Source of the DNA: Hankyongella ginsenosidimutans
GTDB taxonomy: Bacteria > Pseudomonadota > Alphaproteobacteria > Sphingomonadales > Sphingomonadaceae
Reading direction: 5' to 3'
NCBI RefSeq assembly: GCF_005144965.1
Contig: NZ_CP039704.1
Coordinates: forward strand, 310,001-374,000
DNA length: 64,000 nucleotides
In this document: positions 9,386 to 17,769 of the stretch, one piece after another
Layout: each line of letters begins with the position of its first letter
Numbering within the stretch: position 1 is the first letter of the stretch
Notes under the pieces: model-generated
Database searches by the model: none
Told to the model about the DNA's origin: nothing
What the model saw: only the letters and a program-made list of their open reading frames with translations
Translations under genes and position numbers: made by a program

Positions 9386-9617
9386 TCAGCCGCCGCCGGG
9401 GTCCGGCGGCGGAAGCTGGTCAAACAGGGAAAGCTGACGCCGAGCGGCCAAGTCGAACAGGCCGTGATCGCAGGGGCGTTGCGGCTTTTGGGTTGCATCG
9501 GCGCGGCGGCGCGCCACGCCAGCCGGTCGCCGGGCATGATCGGCACGACGCCGGGAACCAAGGTCTGCTCACCCGTTTCGGTCGGCTCGACCGCGAGCGG
9601 GCGCGCAATTCGCTCAT
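9386..9617 (-). CDS. Small protein with C-terminal QLSLF sliding-clamp-type motif
   Basis: The start at 9617 overlaps the ardC stop (ATGA). Restored with two one-base corrections (near 9595 and 9465) it reads MSELRAR, then PLAVEPTETGEQTLVPGVVPI, MPGDRLAWRAAAPMQPK, and ends RPCDHGLFDLAARRQLSLF followed by DQLPPPDPGGG. The pentapeptide QLSLF is the exact consensus of proteins that bind the DNA polymerase sliding clamp. About 77 residues, Pro-rich, no other domain. It lies between the ardC and ParB-like genes on one strand. Confidence 0.55.
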
Positions 9618-10548
9618 GCCGCCGCGTCCAGCGCGGCGGCATCGCGGAGCCGCAACAGATAGTCCGCCGCCTTGCTGGCGGCGGAGGCGGCGCGGAAGAT
9701 CGCACGGTTGTCGGCGCGCAGCACGGCGAGCCAATTGCCGACATAATCGGCGTGGCGGACGGTCGGGACGATGCCGAGCGCCGCGCATAGGAACGCGCTC
9801 CCCATCTCGGCGGCGAGTTCTTCGCGCGCATAGGCAGCACTGCCGAACCCGCCCGACTGGTCGCGCCCAAGCCGCGAGCCGTGGCCGGTCCAATGGGTCA
9901 GCTCGTGAAGCGCGGTGCGATAATAGTCGATCTGGTGGAAGAAGGCGGGCTGCGGCGGGACTGCCACGAAGTCGAGGCCGGGCGAATAAAACGCGTCGCC
10001 GCCGCCGATACGGAAGTCCGCGCCCGATGCCGCGATCACCGCTTCGCCGACCGGCACGATCTCGCGGTCGGGAAGCGGCACGGGGTCGTCGGCGAGGCCG
10101 GGTCGCAGCCCCTCGCACTGCGCGACGTTGAACACGGTGAAGCGTTTGAGGAACGGGATCGCGCGGGCATCGTCCTCGTCGCGCGCGGCGCGCTCGGCCT
10201 CGCCCTTGGGAATGAAGCGGTCGGCGAACACGACGCCGGTGCCGCGTTCGCCCTTGCGGACGCAGCCGCCCGCCGCTTGCGCCTGCTTGAAGGTCAGCCA
10301 CGATTGCGAGGGTAGGCATCGGCGATGACCGCGCCCCACAATATCAGCACGTTGACGCCCGAATAGCTGCGTCCGGTCAGCGCGTTGCGCGGAAGCCCGA
10401 CACCGCTCGTCGCCCCACCCCACGGCTGCACCCACGGCCGCCGCCCCGCCTCCAGTTCGGCGATGACGCGCGCCGTTACCTCGTCGTAAAGGCTCACGCG
10501 GGTGTCCGCGCTGTCGGTTGGTCCCGAACGCCGGTTGTGGGTCGCCAT
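9614..10548 (-). CDS. ardC: ArdC-family antirestriction protein
   Basis: Protects incoming transferred DNA from restriction. ATG at 10548 gives MATHNRRSGPTDSADTRVSLYDEVTARVIAELE, then RPWVQPWGGATSGVGLPRNALTGRSYSGVN, the N-terminal ssDNA-binding ArdC domain. One base is lost near 10308, after which WLTFKQAQAAGGCVRKGERG continues that domain. The C-terminal zinc-peptidase-like domain has HELTHWTGHGSRL (HExxH) and REELAAEMGSAF, the third-ligand helix. About 311 residues, normal for ArdC. Followed by the clamp-motif gene and the ParB-like gene. Confidence 0.88.
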
Positions 10549-11274
10549 CGCAAGCCTCAAGCACCGCCCAAAAACACAGCCTCCCCGGAAGCGGGGGTGG
10601 GCGGCGAAGCGACCGAAGAGGCCCGCATCGAGCGGCGGGCGGCACCCATGGGGGCGTAACGATAGTGGAGCAGCCGGAGCGAAGCGCAGGCTTGCCGCGC
10701 GCCGTGGCGGGCCTAGCAGGGAGCGCCGCCCAACCGGGAGAGGCAACCAACACGCCGCCGCGCCAGCGGCGACCGCAGCCAATCAGCGGCGCCAGCCGCG
10801 CACCAAAACCAGGCACCCCGGCGGCGCGCGCGGACAAAGGTGCAGGGTCGGGCTTCGCAGGGCAGGACGGCAGTTGTCGTCCGGCCGCGAAACCGGGCGC
10901 ACCGACCCGCGCGCAAAGCCGGAGCGCCGCGGGGCCTAACCTAACGCCGCACCCTGACCGGGGCGCGCGAGCGGACCGGCAGTGTGCGTCGACAGCCCCG
11001 CACCACCAGGGTCAGCGCATCGCTGACCCACGCAAGCGATCGTCACCGCCAGGCCGAGACCGCTCGCGGGCTCGGTGGCGAGGCCCGCCGAGCCATAGAG
11101 CGCGGCCGCGCGCGACCAGCGCGCGGGGCGCTGGCAGGACGGAAATTGACCCGCATCGCCCAACAAGAGTCAAGTCGTCGCTATCCGTACAAAGCGGCTC
11201 ACGGTTCCCTCCGGCGATCTCCGACAGCCTTCAGGAAGCGAGGGCCGCCGCAATCGACGCAGGTCCTCGCCGAC
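10549..11274. other. Long GC-rich non-coding region
   Basis: No gene can be supported on either strand; open frames are Arg/Ala/Gly-rich shadows. It holds the ardC promoter at its left end and a strong palindrome at 11009-11029. A segment with several direct copies of CGGAGCG/GGCGGG-type words precedes it. It may hold a replication or transfer origin, or be the scar of lost mercury genes, since it lies downstream of merT-merP. Confidence 0.4.
11009..11029. repeat. Perfect 9-bp palindrome
   Basis: GGGTCAGCG (11009-11017), spacer CAT, CGCTGACCC (11021-11029). It stands alone in a long gene-free region. It could be an operator, an origin element or a terminator for merP and its neighbour on the minus strand. 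Confidence 0.45.
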
Positions 11275-11507
11275 CTACCCGGAAGCGCCCGCCTGACAAC
11301 AAGCGGCGGAACCTGTCGCGCGCGCCTCCTGAATCGGCGGACAGGGAATTGTGCCGAACGAGCAAAACACGCAGCAATCCCCGCCTTCGGACGGAGCACC
11401 GAACGACAGCCCTTGCAGTCATAGAAGAACTGGCAGGCGTTGGTCGGCATCGTCTCTGTTTCGACATGTCCGCACTTCGGGCACGTCAGCGTGGACCGCA
11501 ATTCCAT
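11275..11507 (-). CDS. GDCCVxC-domain small protein
   Basis: Cysteine-rich small protein often found beside mercury genes; exact role unknown. ATG at 11507 gives MELRSTLTCPKCGHVETETM, PTNACQFFYDCKGC and VLRPKAG. One correction near 11395 restores DCCVFCSFGTIPCPPIQ, the family hallmark, and a stop at 11275. The cysteines (CPKC, CKGC, DCC, FC, PC) suggest metal or thiol chemistry. About 77 residues. It is downstream of merP on the same strand, separated by about 40 bp. Confidence 0.75.
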
Positions 11508-11547
11508 CGACGACCCCTTGACTTGCCCAGCCCGGGCGACGGCCTGA

Positions 11548-11871
11548 TCAGCCACCGCTGAGCTGCGCCGGATAACCGATATCGGTCGACGCCGCCGCGA
11601 TCTTGGCCGGTGTTGCGATCGAGGCGTCATACGTCACCGTCGCGGTCTTGGCGGTGAAGTCGATCTTGACCGCCTTGACACCCGCCACCCGGCTCATCGC
11701 GGTTTTCACGGTGATCGGGCAGGTCGGACAGGTCATGTTCCTGATCGCGAATGTCCTGGTCTGCTCGCTCGCCGGTGCGGCGACGGCCACGCCGGTCGGC
11801 GCAACGGCCATGGCTGCGAAGCCGGCAATGCCGGCGAGTCCTGCAACGGCGACGGTCAGCGGGCGTCTCAT
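11548..11871 (-). CDS. merP: Periplasmic mercury-binding protein MerP
   Basis: Scavenges Hg(II) in the periplasm and passes it to MerT. ATG at 11871 (MRRPLTVAVAGLAGIAGFAAMAVAPTG) is a secretion signal, followed by RTFAIRNMTCPTCPITVKTAMSRVAGV. MTCPTC is the heavy-metal-associated CxxC site; VKIDFTAKTATVTYDA is the second strand pair of the fold. 107 residues, intact, normal. Start overlaps the merT stop. Confidence 0.92.
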   Translation of the reverse strand: MRRPLTVAVAGLAGIAGFAAMAVAPTGVAVAAPASEQTRTFAIRNMTCPTCPITVKTAMSRVAGVKAVKIDFTAKTATVTYDASIATPAKIAAASTDIGYPAQLSGG

Positions 11872-12274
11872 AGCACTTCTCCTAGTAGAACAGGGGCCCA
11901 CCATTGCAGCGTCATGGCGAGCACGATGATGATCGTCGCGGCCCATAGCACCGACATGGTGAAGCGCGCCGACTCCGGACGGGCGCAATAGCTGCCTTCG
12001 ACACAATCGGGCTTGCGCCGACGATAGACGTGCCAGAAGCCCCCGCGAGGAGCGCCAGCGTCACCAGCACGAAAAAGAGTTTGTAGGGTTCGAGCGCGGT
12101 GAGGCTGCCGATCCAGGCGCCTGACACGCCCAGCGTTACCAGCACGAGCGGAACGACGCAGCAGGACGATGCCAGCACGGCGCCGATCAGCCCGCCCGTC
12201 GCCAACCAGTGGCTGCGGCCCGGTCCCATGCGCGTTGCATCCGAACGCATATCGTCCCTTCGTGTCTTTGCCAT
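11868..12274 (-). CDS. merT: Mercuric ion transporter MerT
   Basis: Inner-membrane protein carrying Hg(II) to the cytoplasm. MAKTRRDDMRSDATRM is followed by WLATGGLIGAVLASSCCVVPLVLVTLGVSGAW; the SSCC pair in the first membrane span binds mercury. The second span is YKLFFVLVTLALLAGA. A frameshift near 12035 is followed by GFWHVYRRRKPDCVEGSYCARP (second cysteine pair) and a third span, LWAATIIIVLAMTLQWWAP. About 135 residues. The first of the minus-strand mer genes, divergent from merR. Confidence 0.9.
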
Positions 12275-12305
12275 CGTTCTTCGCTATCGATATCGGCCTC
12301 ACCTG

Positions 12306-12336
12306 CATGTAAGGTCTGTAGTGGCTACAGGTTCAA
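12306..12336 (-). promoter_or_regulatory. MerR operator and merT promoter
   Basis: On the minus strand, TTGAAC (12336-12331), a 19-bp spacer and TACATG (12311-12306). Inside the spacer, CTGTAGCCACTACAG (12316-12330) is an inverted repeat (CTGTAG / CTACAG). A stretched 19-bp spacer over a dyad is the hallmark of promoters activated by MerR proteins. Confidence 0.85.
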
Positions 12337-12349
12337 GAGGTTATTCTCG

Positions 12350-12767
12350 ATGCCGTTCACGACCGCTGACCATCCCCTCAAGCGGGGCGCGCTTGCCAAG
12401 CGCTTCGGGTGCAACATCGAGACGATCCGATACTATGAAACGATCGCGCTGCTCGACGAGCCCGGGCGCACCGCCAGCGGACATCGGGTCTATGCGCCGA
12501 AGGACCAAGCCCGGCTCGGCTTCATCCTGCGCGCGCGCGAACTCGGCTTTTCGGTCAGGAGCTGCGCAGCCTGCTCGGTCTGTCGGATTCGCACGCATAT
12601 ACGTGCGGCGAGGTGCTCGCGGTCACCGAGCGTCACGTGGCTGACGTGGCAAGGAAGATCGCCGACCTAAAACGCCTCGAACGCACGCTCGCCGGCATCT
12701 CGGCAGGTTGCACCGGGGCGCGGTTCCGGAGTGCCCGATCATGGATGCGCTGTCTGCGGCGGCGTGA
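12350..12767 (+). CDS. merR: Mercury-responsive MerR regulator
   Basis: Activates the divergent mer promoter when it binds Hg(II). ATG at 12350 gives MPFTTADHPLKRGALAKRFGCNIETIRYYE, TASGHRVYAPKDQARLGFILRARELGFS. Corrections near 12560 and 12715 restore LRALLGLSDSHAYTCGEVL and ISAGCTGGAVPECPIMDALSAAA. The three cysteines TCGE, GCTG and PECPI correspond to the mercury ligands of MerR. About 139 residues. It ends 8 bp before the convergent DUF2285 gene. Confidence 0.88.
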
Positions 12768-12774
12768 CCGGCCG

Positions 12775-13742
12775 CTATTGCCATCCCGTCGGCGAATTTG
12801 CGGTGAGGTCGTGCGTCGTGCCGGCTCCGATCAATCCAAACCGCCTCGACCGATAAAGTCGCCAGCCGCGCCGCTTGCGGGTCGCGGCATCAGTTTTCGG
12901 CCGCGTCCCCAGCAACAGCGAACGATAACCGCCCTGTGCCATGACCGTGGCATCGTGGATCAGCCGGCGTGTGCGCGATCGCAGCGAATCGGACGGGCTC
13001 GACCATTCGCGCGCCACGCGCTCCTCGCCGAACAGCGCGCACGCGATCTCGCGCTGGCTGGCGCCGGCGGCCAAGGCATCGTGCACGCGCAGCAGCACCA
13101 CCGAGCGATCCATGCCGCGCTCGGCCGGGAACAATGACGCGGCAAACCGGCGATGGCGGCAGAGATGGAGTAACCGGCGCAGCGGCAGCACCCTGGACAT
13201 CGCGCTGGCGATGCCGTGCAGCCGATAGGCGAAGACGACCGGCGCACCGCCGGCTAGCGTGCCCGCATCGAGGTCGATGCGGATATGATGCCAGCCGTCC
13301 GACAACACCGCATGCTCGACCCCTGCGCATCGGCCGCCACCGTCAGCCAGGGCGCGAGCATATTCGGATCGACGCCATCGGGATCGTCCGCATCGGTGGG
13401 CAAGGCGACGACGTGGAGTGTCCCCGGGTCAAGATCGGCGCGCCAGATGATCCGGGCCTCGGGTGCAGCGAGGTCCGGGCATTCCGCGAAAGTGAATCCC
13501 CATTGTGCGGGGTCGTCGATCGTCGGCAGAACGCCGCGCGTCGCCGTGCTGGCGCGCGTGTACCAGGCGACATAGCCGGGGACGCGCCGCAACCACTCCC
13601 ACATCAACCCGGCGCGGTCGATCCCGCGCAACCGGGCATAATCGTCCCCGTTGCGCCAATCGGGGCCGTGCGGCGCCGTCACGTCAATCGACCCCGCGGC
13701 AGCGCAGCGAACAACATCCGTTTTGGCGGTTTCGGGCACCAC
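12775..13742 (-). CDS. DUF6499-DUF2285 regulator, FseA-like
   Basis: Likely DNA-binding regulator of element transfer or excision. The GTG at 13742 (or GTG at 13682) leads to APHGPDWRNGDDYARLRG and WEWLRRVPGYVAWYTRAS, the DUF6499 domain. The second half reads DGWHHIRIDLDAGTLAGG, ALAAGASQREIACALFG and MAQGGYRSLLLG, the DUF2285 domain. The two halves are in different frames; the break is at the C-run 13320-13323. On ICEMlSymR7A these two domains are joined by programmed frameshifting to make FseA. Here it may be error. An end at 12890 is possible with one more shift. Confidence 0.75.
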
Positions 13743-13762
13743 AATATATTTGCAATATATTG
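13742..13762. promoter_or_regulatory. AT-rich palindrome at start of DUF2285 gene
   Basis: CAATATATT (13742-13750), spacer TGC, AATATATTG (13754-13762): a perfect 9-bp inverted repeat, strikingly AT-rich in GC-rich DNA. It touches the GTG start of the DUF6499-DUF2285 gene and lies in the divergent region with luxR. It looks like an operator. Confidence 0.7.
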
Positions 13763-13796
13763 GACTTGCGGCGGCCCGTGTGGCACAATCGACGTT

Positions 13797-13818
13797 CGTA
13801 ACTTTCTGTAAAGTTACG
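13797..13818. promoter_or_regulatory. Second palindrome in luxR-DUF2285 intergenic region
   Basis: CGTAACTTT (13797-13805), CTGT, AAAGTTACG (13810-13818): a perfect 9-bp inverted repeat. The 22-bp overall size is close to that of lux boxes. It is placed between the two divergent starts, so it could serve either gene. Confidence 0.65.
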
Positions 13819-13928
13819 GGTATTCGAGAGTTGTCCGCCGGTGGCGTGAGAAACCGCGAGCGGACGAAAGAGGGCGATCACGGGAGCTGCGGCGGCTTGA
13901 GCGCCGCCTGTGATCGGGTCGGTGCCCC

Positions 13929-14678
13929 GTGGGCATGCGTTCGACTGCGCAGGCGTTCGTTGCGCGCGTCACTACTGTTTCCAACGCCGACGATCTCGAC
14001 GATGCTTTGCGCGCGATCAGCGCCGAGATGGGGTTTCAGCATTACGCGCTGTCGCACCACGTCGACATCGTGAAGGCCGGCGGCAAGGCGATCCGGCTGC
14101 ACGATTATCCCGCCCGCTGGGCCGATTATTACGACGCCAACATCCTCGGCGTGTCCGACCCGGTGCACCGCGCTAGCCACGTCACCAGCGTCGGGTTTCG
14201 CTGGTCGCACATTCCACGCATGATCGCGCTCACCGCGCGCGACCGCCGGACGCTGGCACTCGGCGGCGAGCAGGGCATCGGCGATGGCTATACGATCCCC
14301 GCCAATGTCCCCGGCGAGGCGCGCGGATCGTGTTCGTTCGCCAACCAGGCCGGCCACTCGGTGCCCGAGGCGATGCTGCCGCTGGCGCAGCTGGCCGGCG
14401 CGTTCGCGTTCGAGGCGGCGCGGCGGCTCTGGTCGGTGCGCGATTTCGAACCTGACCCGACGCCGACGCTGACCGATCGCCAGCGCGACTGCGCGCTGTG
14501 GGCGGCGCGCGGCAAGAGCGACTGGGAGACGAGCCGGATCCTTGGGCTTAGCGAAGAGACCGTTGCCCGCCATATCAGGCAGGGGTGCGAACGCTACGGG
14601 GTGAACAAACGGACATTGCTGGCGATCCGGGCATTGTTCGACGGAACGCTGACGTTCACCGATATCTTCCGCCGCTGA
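13929..14678 (+). CDS. luxR: LuxR-type quorum-sensing regulator
   Basis: Transcription factor that binds an acyl-homoserine lactone. GTG at 13929 or ATG at 13935. The N-terminal autoinducer-binding domain includes HDYPARWADYYDANILGVSDPVHRAS (W, Y and D pocket residues), GFRWSHI and GIGDGYTIPANVPGEARGSCSF. The C-terminal helix-turn-helix is LTDRQRDCALWAARGKSDWETSRILGLSEETVARHI then VNKRTLLAI. About 249 residues, intact, normal length. It lies upstream of luxI on the same strand. Confidence 0.93.
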   Translation: MGMRSTAQAFVARVTTVSNADDLDDALRAISAEMGFQHYALSHHVDIVKAGGKAIRLHDYPARWADYYDANILGVSDPVHRASHVTSVGFRWSHIPRMIALTARDRRTLALGGEQGIGDGYTIPANVPGEARGSCSFANQAGHSVPEAMLPLAQLAGAFAFEAARRLWSVRDFEPDPTPTLTDRQRDCALWAARGKSDWETSRILGLSEETVARHIRQGCERYGVNKRTLLAIRALFDGTLTFTDIFRR

Positions 14679-14700
14679 TATACCCCTTTTCCGGTATATC
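14677..14700. promoter_or_regulatory. lux-box-like inverted repeat upstream of luxI
   Basis: GATATACC (14677-14684), 8-bp spacer, GGTATATC (14693-14700). It overlaps the luxR stop codon and lies about 50 bp before luxI. Position and symmetry suit a LuxR site giving positive feedback on luxI; a terminator for luxR is the alternative. Confidence 0.65.
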
Positions 14701-14750
14701 GCCGCACCCGGCTTCGCGCCGATCCTGGCCATCCAGCCAAGGAGTGACTC

Positions 14751-15369
14751 ATGCTTCATGTCGTGCAGAACGACGCCGCCGCGCCGCCCGACGGCGTTTT
14801 TCGGGCCATGTTCGCCGCGCGCAAAGCGGTGTTCGTCGACCTGCTAAAATGGGACGTGCCGGTGCTCGACGGCCGCTACGAGATCGACCAGTTCGACGAC
14901 GAGCACGCCCGCTATCTGATCCTCGCCGATCATGACGAAGGGCATCTCGGTTCGGCGCGGCTGCTGCCGACGACCCGGCCGCACATCCTCGATAGCCTCT
15001 ATGCGGTGCTGTGCGACGGCGAGCCGCCGCGCGGCGACGCGATCTTCGAGGTGACGCGGTTCTGCCTCGACCGGCAATTGTGCGCGCGCGAGCGCCGCGC
15101 CGTCCGCGACGCACTGGTCGCAGCCCTTGCCGGTCATGCGCTCGATCACGGCATCGCGAGTTACACCGCGATCGCCGAACTCGGCTGGTTCCAGCAGATC
15201 CTGGCGTTCGGCTGGCACTGCGAGCCGCTCGGGCTGCCGTGCGCGATCGACGGCCGCGTGCTCGCCGCGCTCCACATCTTCATCACGCCCGAGACGCCGG
15301 CGCTGCTGGCCGCAGCCGGCATTCGCGGGCCATGCCATTCTCGCCAACGAGCGGCTCGTCGCCGCCTGA
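14751..15369 (+). CDS. luxI: Acyl-homoserine lactone synthase
   Basis: Makes the acyl-HSL signal from S-adenosylmethionine and an acyl carrier. ATG at 14751 follows AAGGAGTGACTC. The invariant residues appear in order: FAARKAVFVDLLKWDVPV (R, F, W), YEIDQFDDEHARYLIL (D-Q-FD), GSARLLPTTRPHIL (the RLLPT box), FEVTRFCLDR (E and R). One correction near 15325 gives the end AHAILANERLVAA, stop at 15369. About 206 residues. Confidence 0.92.
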
Positions 15370-15386
15370 GCCCCGAGGACACGATC

Positions 15387-16255
15387 ATGACCGACACGCA
15401 AGCTATCGACCACTGGACCGGCCATCTGCGCCGCGAAGGCTGGTGCATCATTCCGGACGCACTGCCCGCCCGGACGATCGCCGCGCTCGACGCCGACCTT
15501 GCCGATGCGTTCGCGCGCACGCCGTTTTGCGAAGGCGGCTTCTACGGCGAGACCACCAAGCGGTTCGGACGGCTGCTGGCGCGGTCGGCGCAGGCCGCGA
15601 AACTGGTGCAGCATGACACGATCCTCGGCGTGGTGCACAATCTGCTGGCGCCGTGGTGCGACACGATCCAATTGAACGTCACCCAGGCGATCGCGGTCCA
15701 TCCCGGCGCTCCGGCGCAACTGCCGCACCGCGACCAGGATATGTGGGCGGGGCCGAAGGGCGAGACCGAATATCTCGTCAACGTGATCTGGCCGCTCACG
15801 CCGTTCACCGCCAACAATGGCGCGACCCTGGTCTGGCCGCGGACGCACGGCGCCGAAGCGCTCGCCCCGAACCGGCGACCGCGCCCGAACCGGCGGTCAT
15901 GGCGCCGGGCTCGGCGCTGGTGTTCCTCGGCTCAACGCTCCATGGCGCGGGCGAGAACCGATCGGCCGGCGTGCGGCGCGGCCTCGTCGTCGGCTATGCG
16001 CTCGGCTGGCTCAAGCCATACGAAAACCAATGGCTGGCCTATCCGCCGCCGATCGCGCGCCAGTTCGCGCCCGAGCTGGCCGCTTTGGTCGGCTATCGTC
16101 AGCACCGCCCTAATCTCGGCAATTACGAAGGACGATGCCCGTCGATCCTGCTCGGCGACAGCGTGCCCGACCACATCGCCGCCGCCGACGCGCTGCGGCC
16201 CGATCAGGAAGCGATGATGGCGGCCTATGTCGAAGACCGACGCCGGGCGTTATGA
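15387..16255 (+). CDS. Phytanoyl-CoA dioxygenase family protein
   Basis: Fe(II)/2-oxoglutarate-dependent oxygenase of unknown substrate. ATG at 15387. The iron ligands are HRD in LPHRDQDMW and the distal His in GSTLHGAGENRS; the Arg of SAGVRRGLVVGY would bind 2-oxoglutarate. One correction near 15875 joins the halves. About 289 residues. It sits 17 bp after luxI, so it probably belongs to the quorum-controlled unit and may modify the signal or another metabolite. The stop overlaps the GntR start. Confidence 0.85.
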
Positions 16256-16848
16256 ACTCGGGCGCGACCTCCGAGCGCGTGTACGACACGATCAAGGAGC
16301 GCGTGCTCTCGGGCGTGGTGCTGCCTGGCGAAAGCTCGAACCCGCGGGGCTGGCTGCGGAACTCAACAGCAGCGTGACGCCGGTGCGCGATGCGCTGCAT
16401 CGCCTTGCCGGCGAGCGGCTGGTCGAATCCTGGACGAGCGAGGGGTTTCACTTGCCGCACGTCAAGGTCCGCCTTGCGCGACCTCTACACCTGGAACGGG
16501 CAGCTGGCGCGGCTCATCATCCGCTCGTGGCCGCAGGGAATCGCAACGCCGAGCGCGGATCACCTCCCCGTCGATCTCGGCCACGCCACGCGCGCCTTCT
16601 TCGATCTTTTCGCCCGACGCACCACGAACATCGAATATGCGGCGCAGGCGGACGCCGCGAGCGACCGCCTGTCGGCCGCCCGCGCGGCAGAACGCCGCGT
16701 CTTGCTGGACCTGGAGGACGAACTGCGCGCGCTCGCGCTAGATTTCGATCATGGCGGGATCGCGGCGCTCGCCAAGCGTCTCGCCGCCTATCACCGCCGC
16801 CGCGTCCAGCTCGTGCCCGAGATCGTCCGCGCGCTCTATCGCGGGTGA
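16252..16848 (+). CDS. GntR-family transcriptional regulator
   Basis: ATG at 16252 overlaps the oxygenase stop. The winged helix reads SERVYDTIKERVLSGVVLPGE, then after a correction near 16340 LAAELNSSVTPVRDALHRLAGERLVES and GFHLPHV. After a second correction near 16470 comes an all-helical effector domain: LRDLYTWNGQLARLIIRSW, HATRAFFDLFARR, ELRALALDFDHGGIAALAKRLAAYHRRR. About 199 residues, FadR/FCD-like size. Likely controls the oxygenase or the preceding operon. Confidence 0.8.
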
Positions 16849-17176
16849 CGACGACCTTCGGCAATGTATCAGTTTTCGGATAGGGTGGTCGGTTTGGGAT
16901 GCAAACTGCCGGCCGCCGGTAACGCGCTTGCGCTCAACGAATCTCCAGGTCTAGTCTTGCCGGGCGTCGCAGCAGCGGTGCCGGAGCTTGAAACTCCGCT
17001 TGAGAAACTGGACCGGTGCGTTTGCGCGCCGATTGCGGACGTACGATTGGCACGCGCCTGTCGGACGCGCTCGAGCGTAATCCTTACCGGCATCACGGCC
17101 TTGCTGCGCGGGAAAGAGCCGGGTGATTCATGCGCGATAAGATTTCTTCGATTAGTGCGATGACGGGCGAAGACCG
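16849..17176. other. Non-coding stretch between quorum and lasso regions
   Basis: No gene supported; open frames give compositionally odd proteins with no motif. It should contain the end of the luxRI transcript and the promoter of the FecI-type sigma gene. No clear hairpin was seen. Confidence 0.4.
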
Positions 17177-17310
17177 ATGCGGTTGAAGCTCGCCCTTGGA
17201 GGTCCCGGTGCGGGCGAGTCGTCCAGCGTATCGGAGGGCGACCCGCTGCCGCCCGAAGATCACGTCGTTAGCGCAGCGCGCCCGGCCTGGACCGGCTATA
17301 CCGAAGTCAG

Positions 17311-17769
17311 ATGCCCAAGTTGCTGCGCTTCTTCGCGCGGCGTGGTGTGCGTGACGAGGCCGAGGATCTCGCGAATGACAGCTTCGTCCGGTTCATGGCT
17401 GCGCCGGCGGTTCAGGAAGAGCGCGTCGAGAATACGGAGGCCTATCTTCGGGAAATAGCCAAGAACGTGCTTCGCAATCGCGCTCGCGCCGCGTTCCACC
17501 GGTCGATCGTCGCCTTCGATCTCGATCCCGAAACCACGGCGGACGGCACCGACCCAACAGCGCTGCTGGAAGCGCGCGATATGCTGGAACGGTTGGACTC
17601 GTCGCTCGCCAAACTTCCCGCCAAAACGCGCTCAATTTTCATGGCGCATCGCCTTGAGGGCGCTACTTATGCCGACTTGGCCAAGACTCATGGCCTGTCG
17701 GTGAAGGGCATTGACTGGCACATGACGAAGGCGATCGCGCATCTCCACCGCTTCGCGGGCAAGCGATGA
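17311..17769 (+). CDS. FecI-type ECF sigma factor
   Basis: Extracytoplasmic-function sigma factor paired with a FecR-type partner. Region 2 reads MPKLLRFFARRGVRDEAEDLANDSFVRFMA and TEAYLREIAKNVLRNRARA; region 4 reads LAKLPAKTRSIFMAHRLEGATYADLAKTHGLSVKGIDWHMTKAI. Residues in frame before 17311 (LDRLYRSQ) belong to the family, so the true start is probably upstream near 17177 with a lost base. About 152 residues as read. The stop overlaps the fecR start. Confidence 0.85.
   Translation: MPKLLRFFARRGVRDEAEDLANDSFVRFMAAPAVQEERVENTEAYLREIAKNVLRNRARAAFHRSIVAFDLDPETTADGTDPTALLEARDMLERLDSSLAKLPAKTRSIFMAHRLEGATYADLAKTHGLSVKGIDWHMTKAIAHLHRFAGKR

Noticed and set aside
14844..15848. Long minus-strand ORF opposite luxI and the oxygenase
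   Set aside because: It is a GC-rich shadow of two well-supported plus-strand genes and shows no family motif.
16864..17163. 99-residue ORF in the gap before the sigma gene
   Set aside because: No ribosome site, no motif and odd composition; treated as non-coding.
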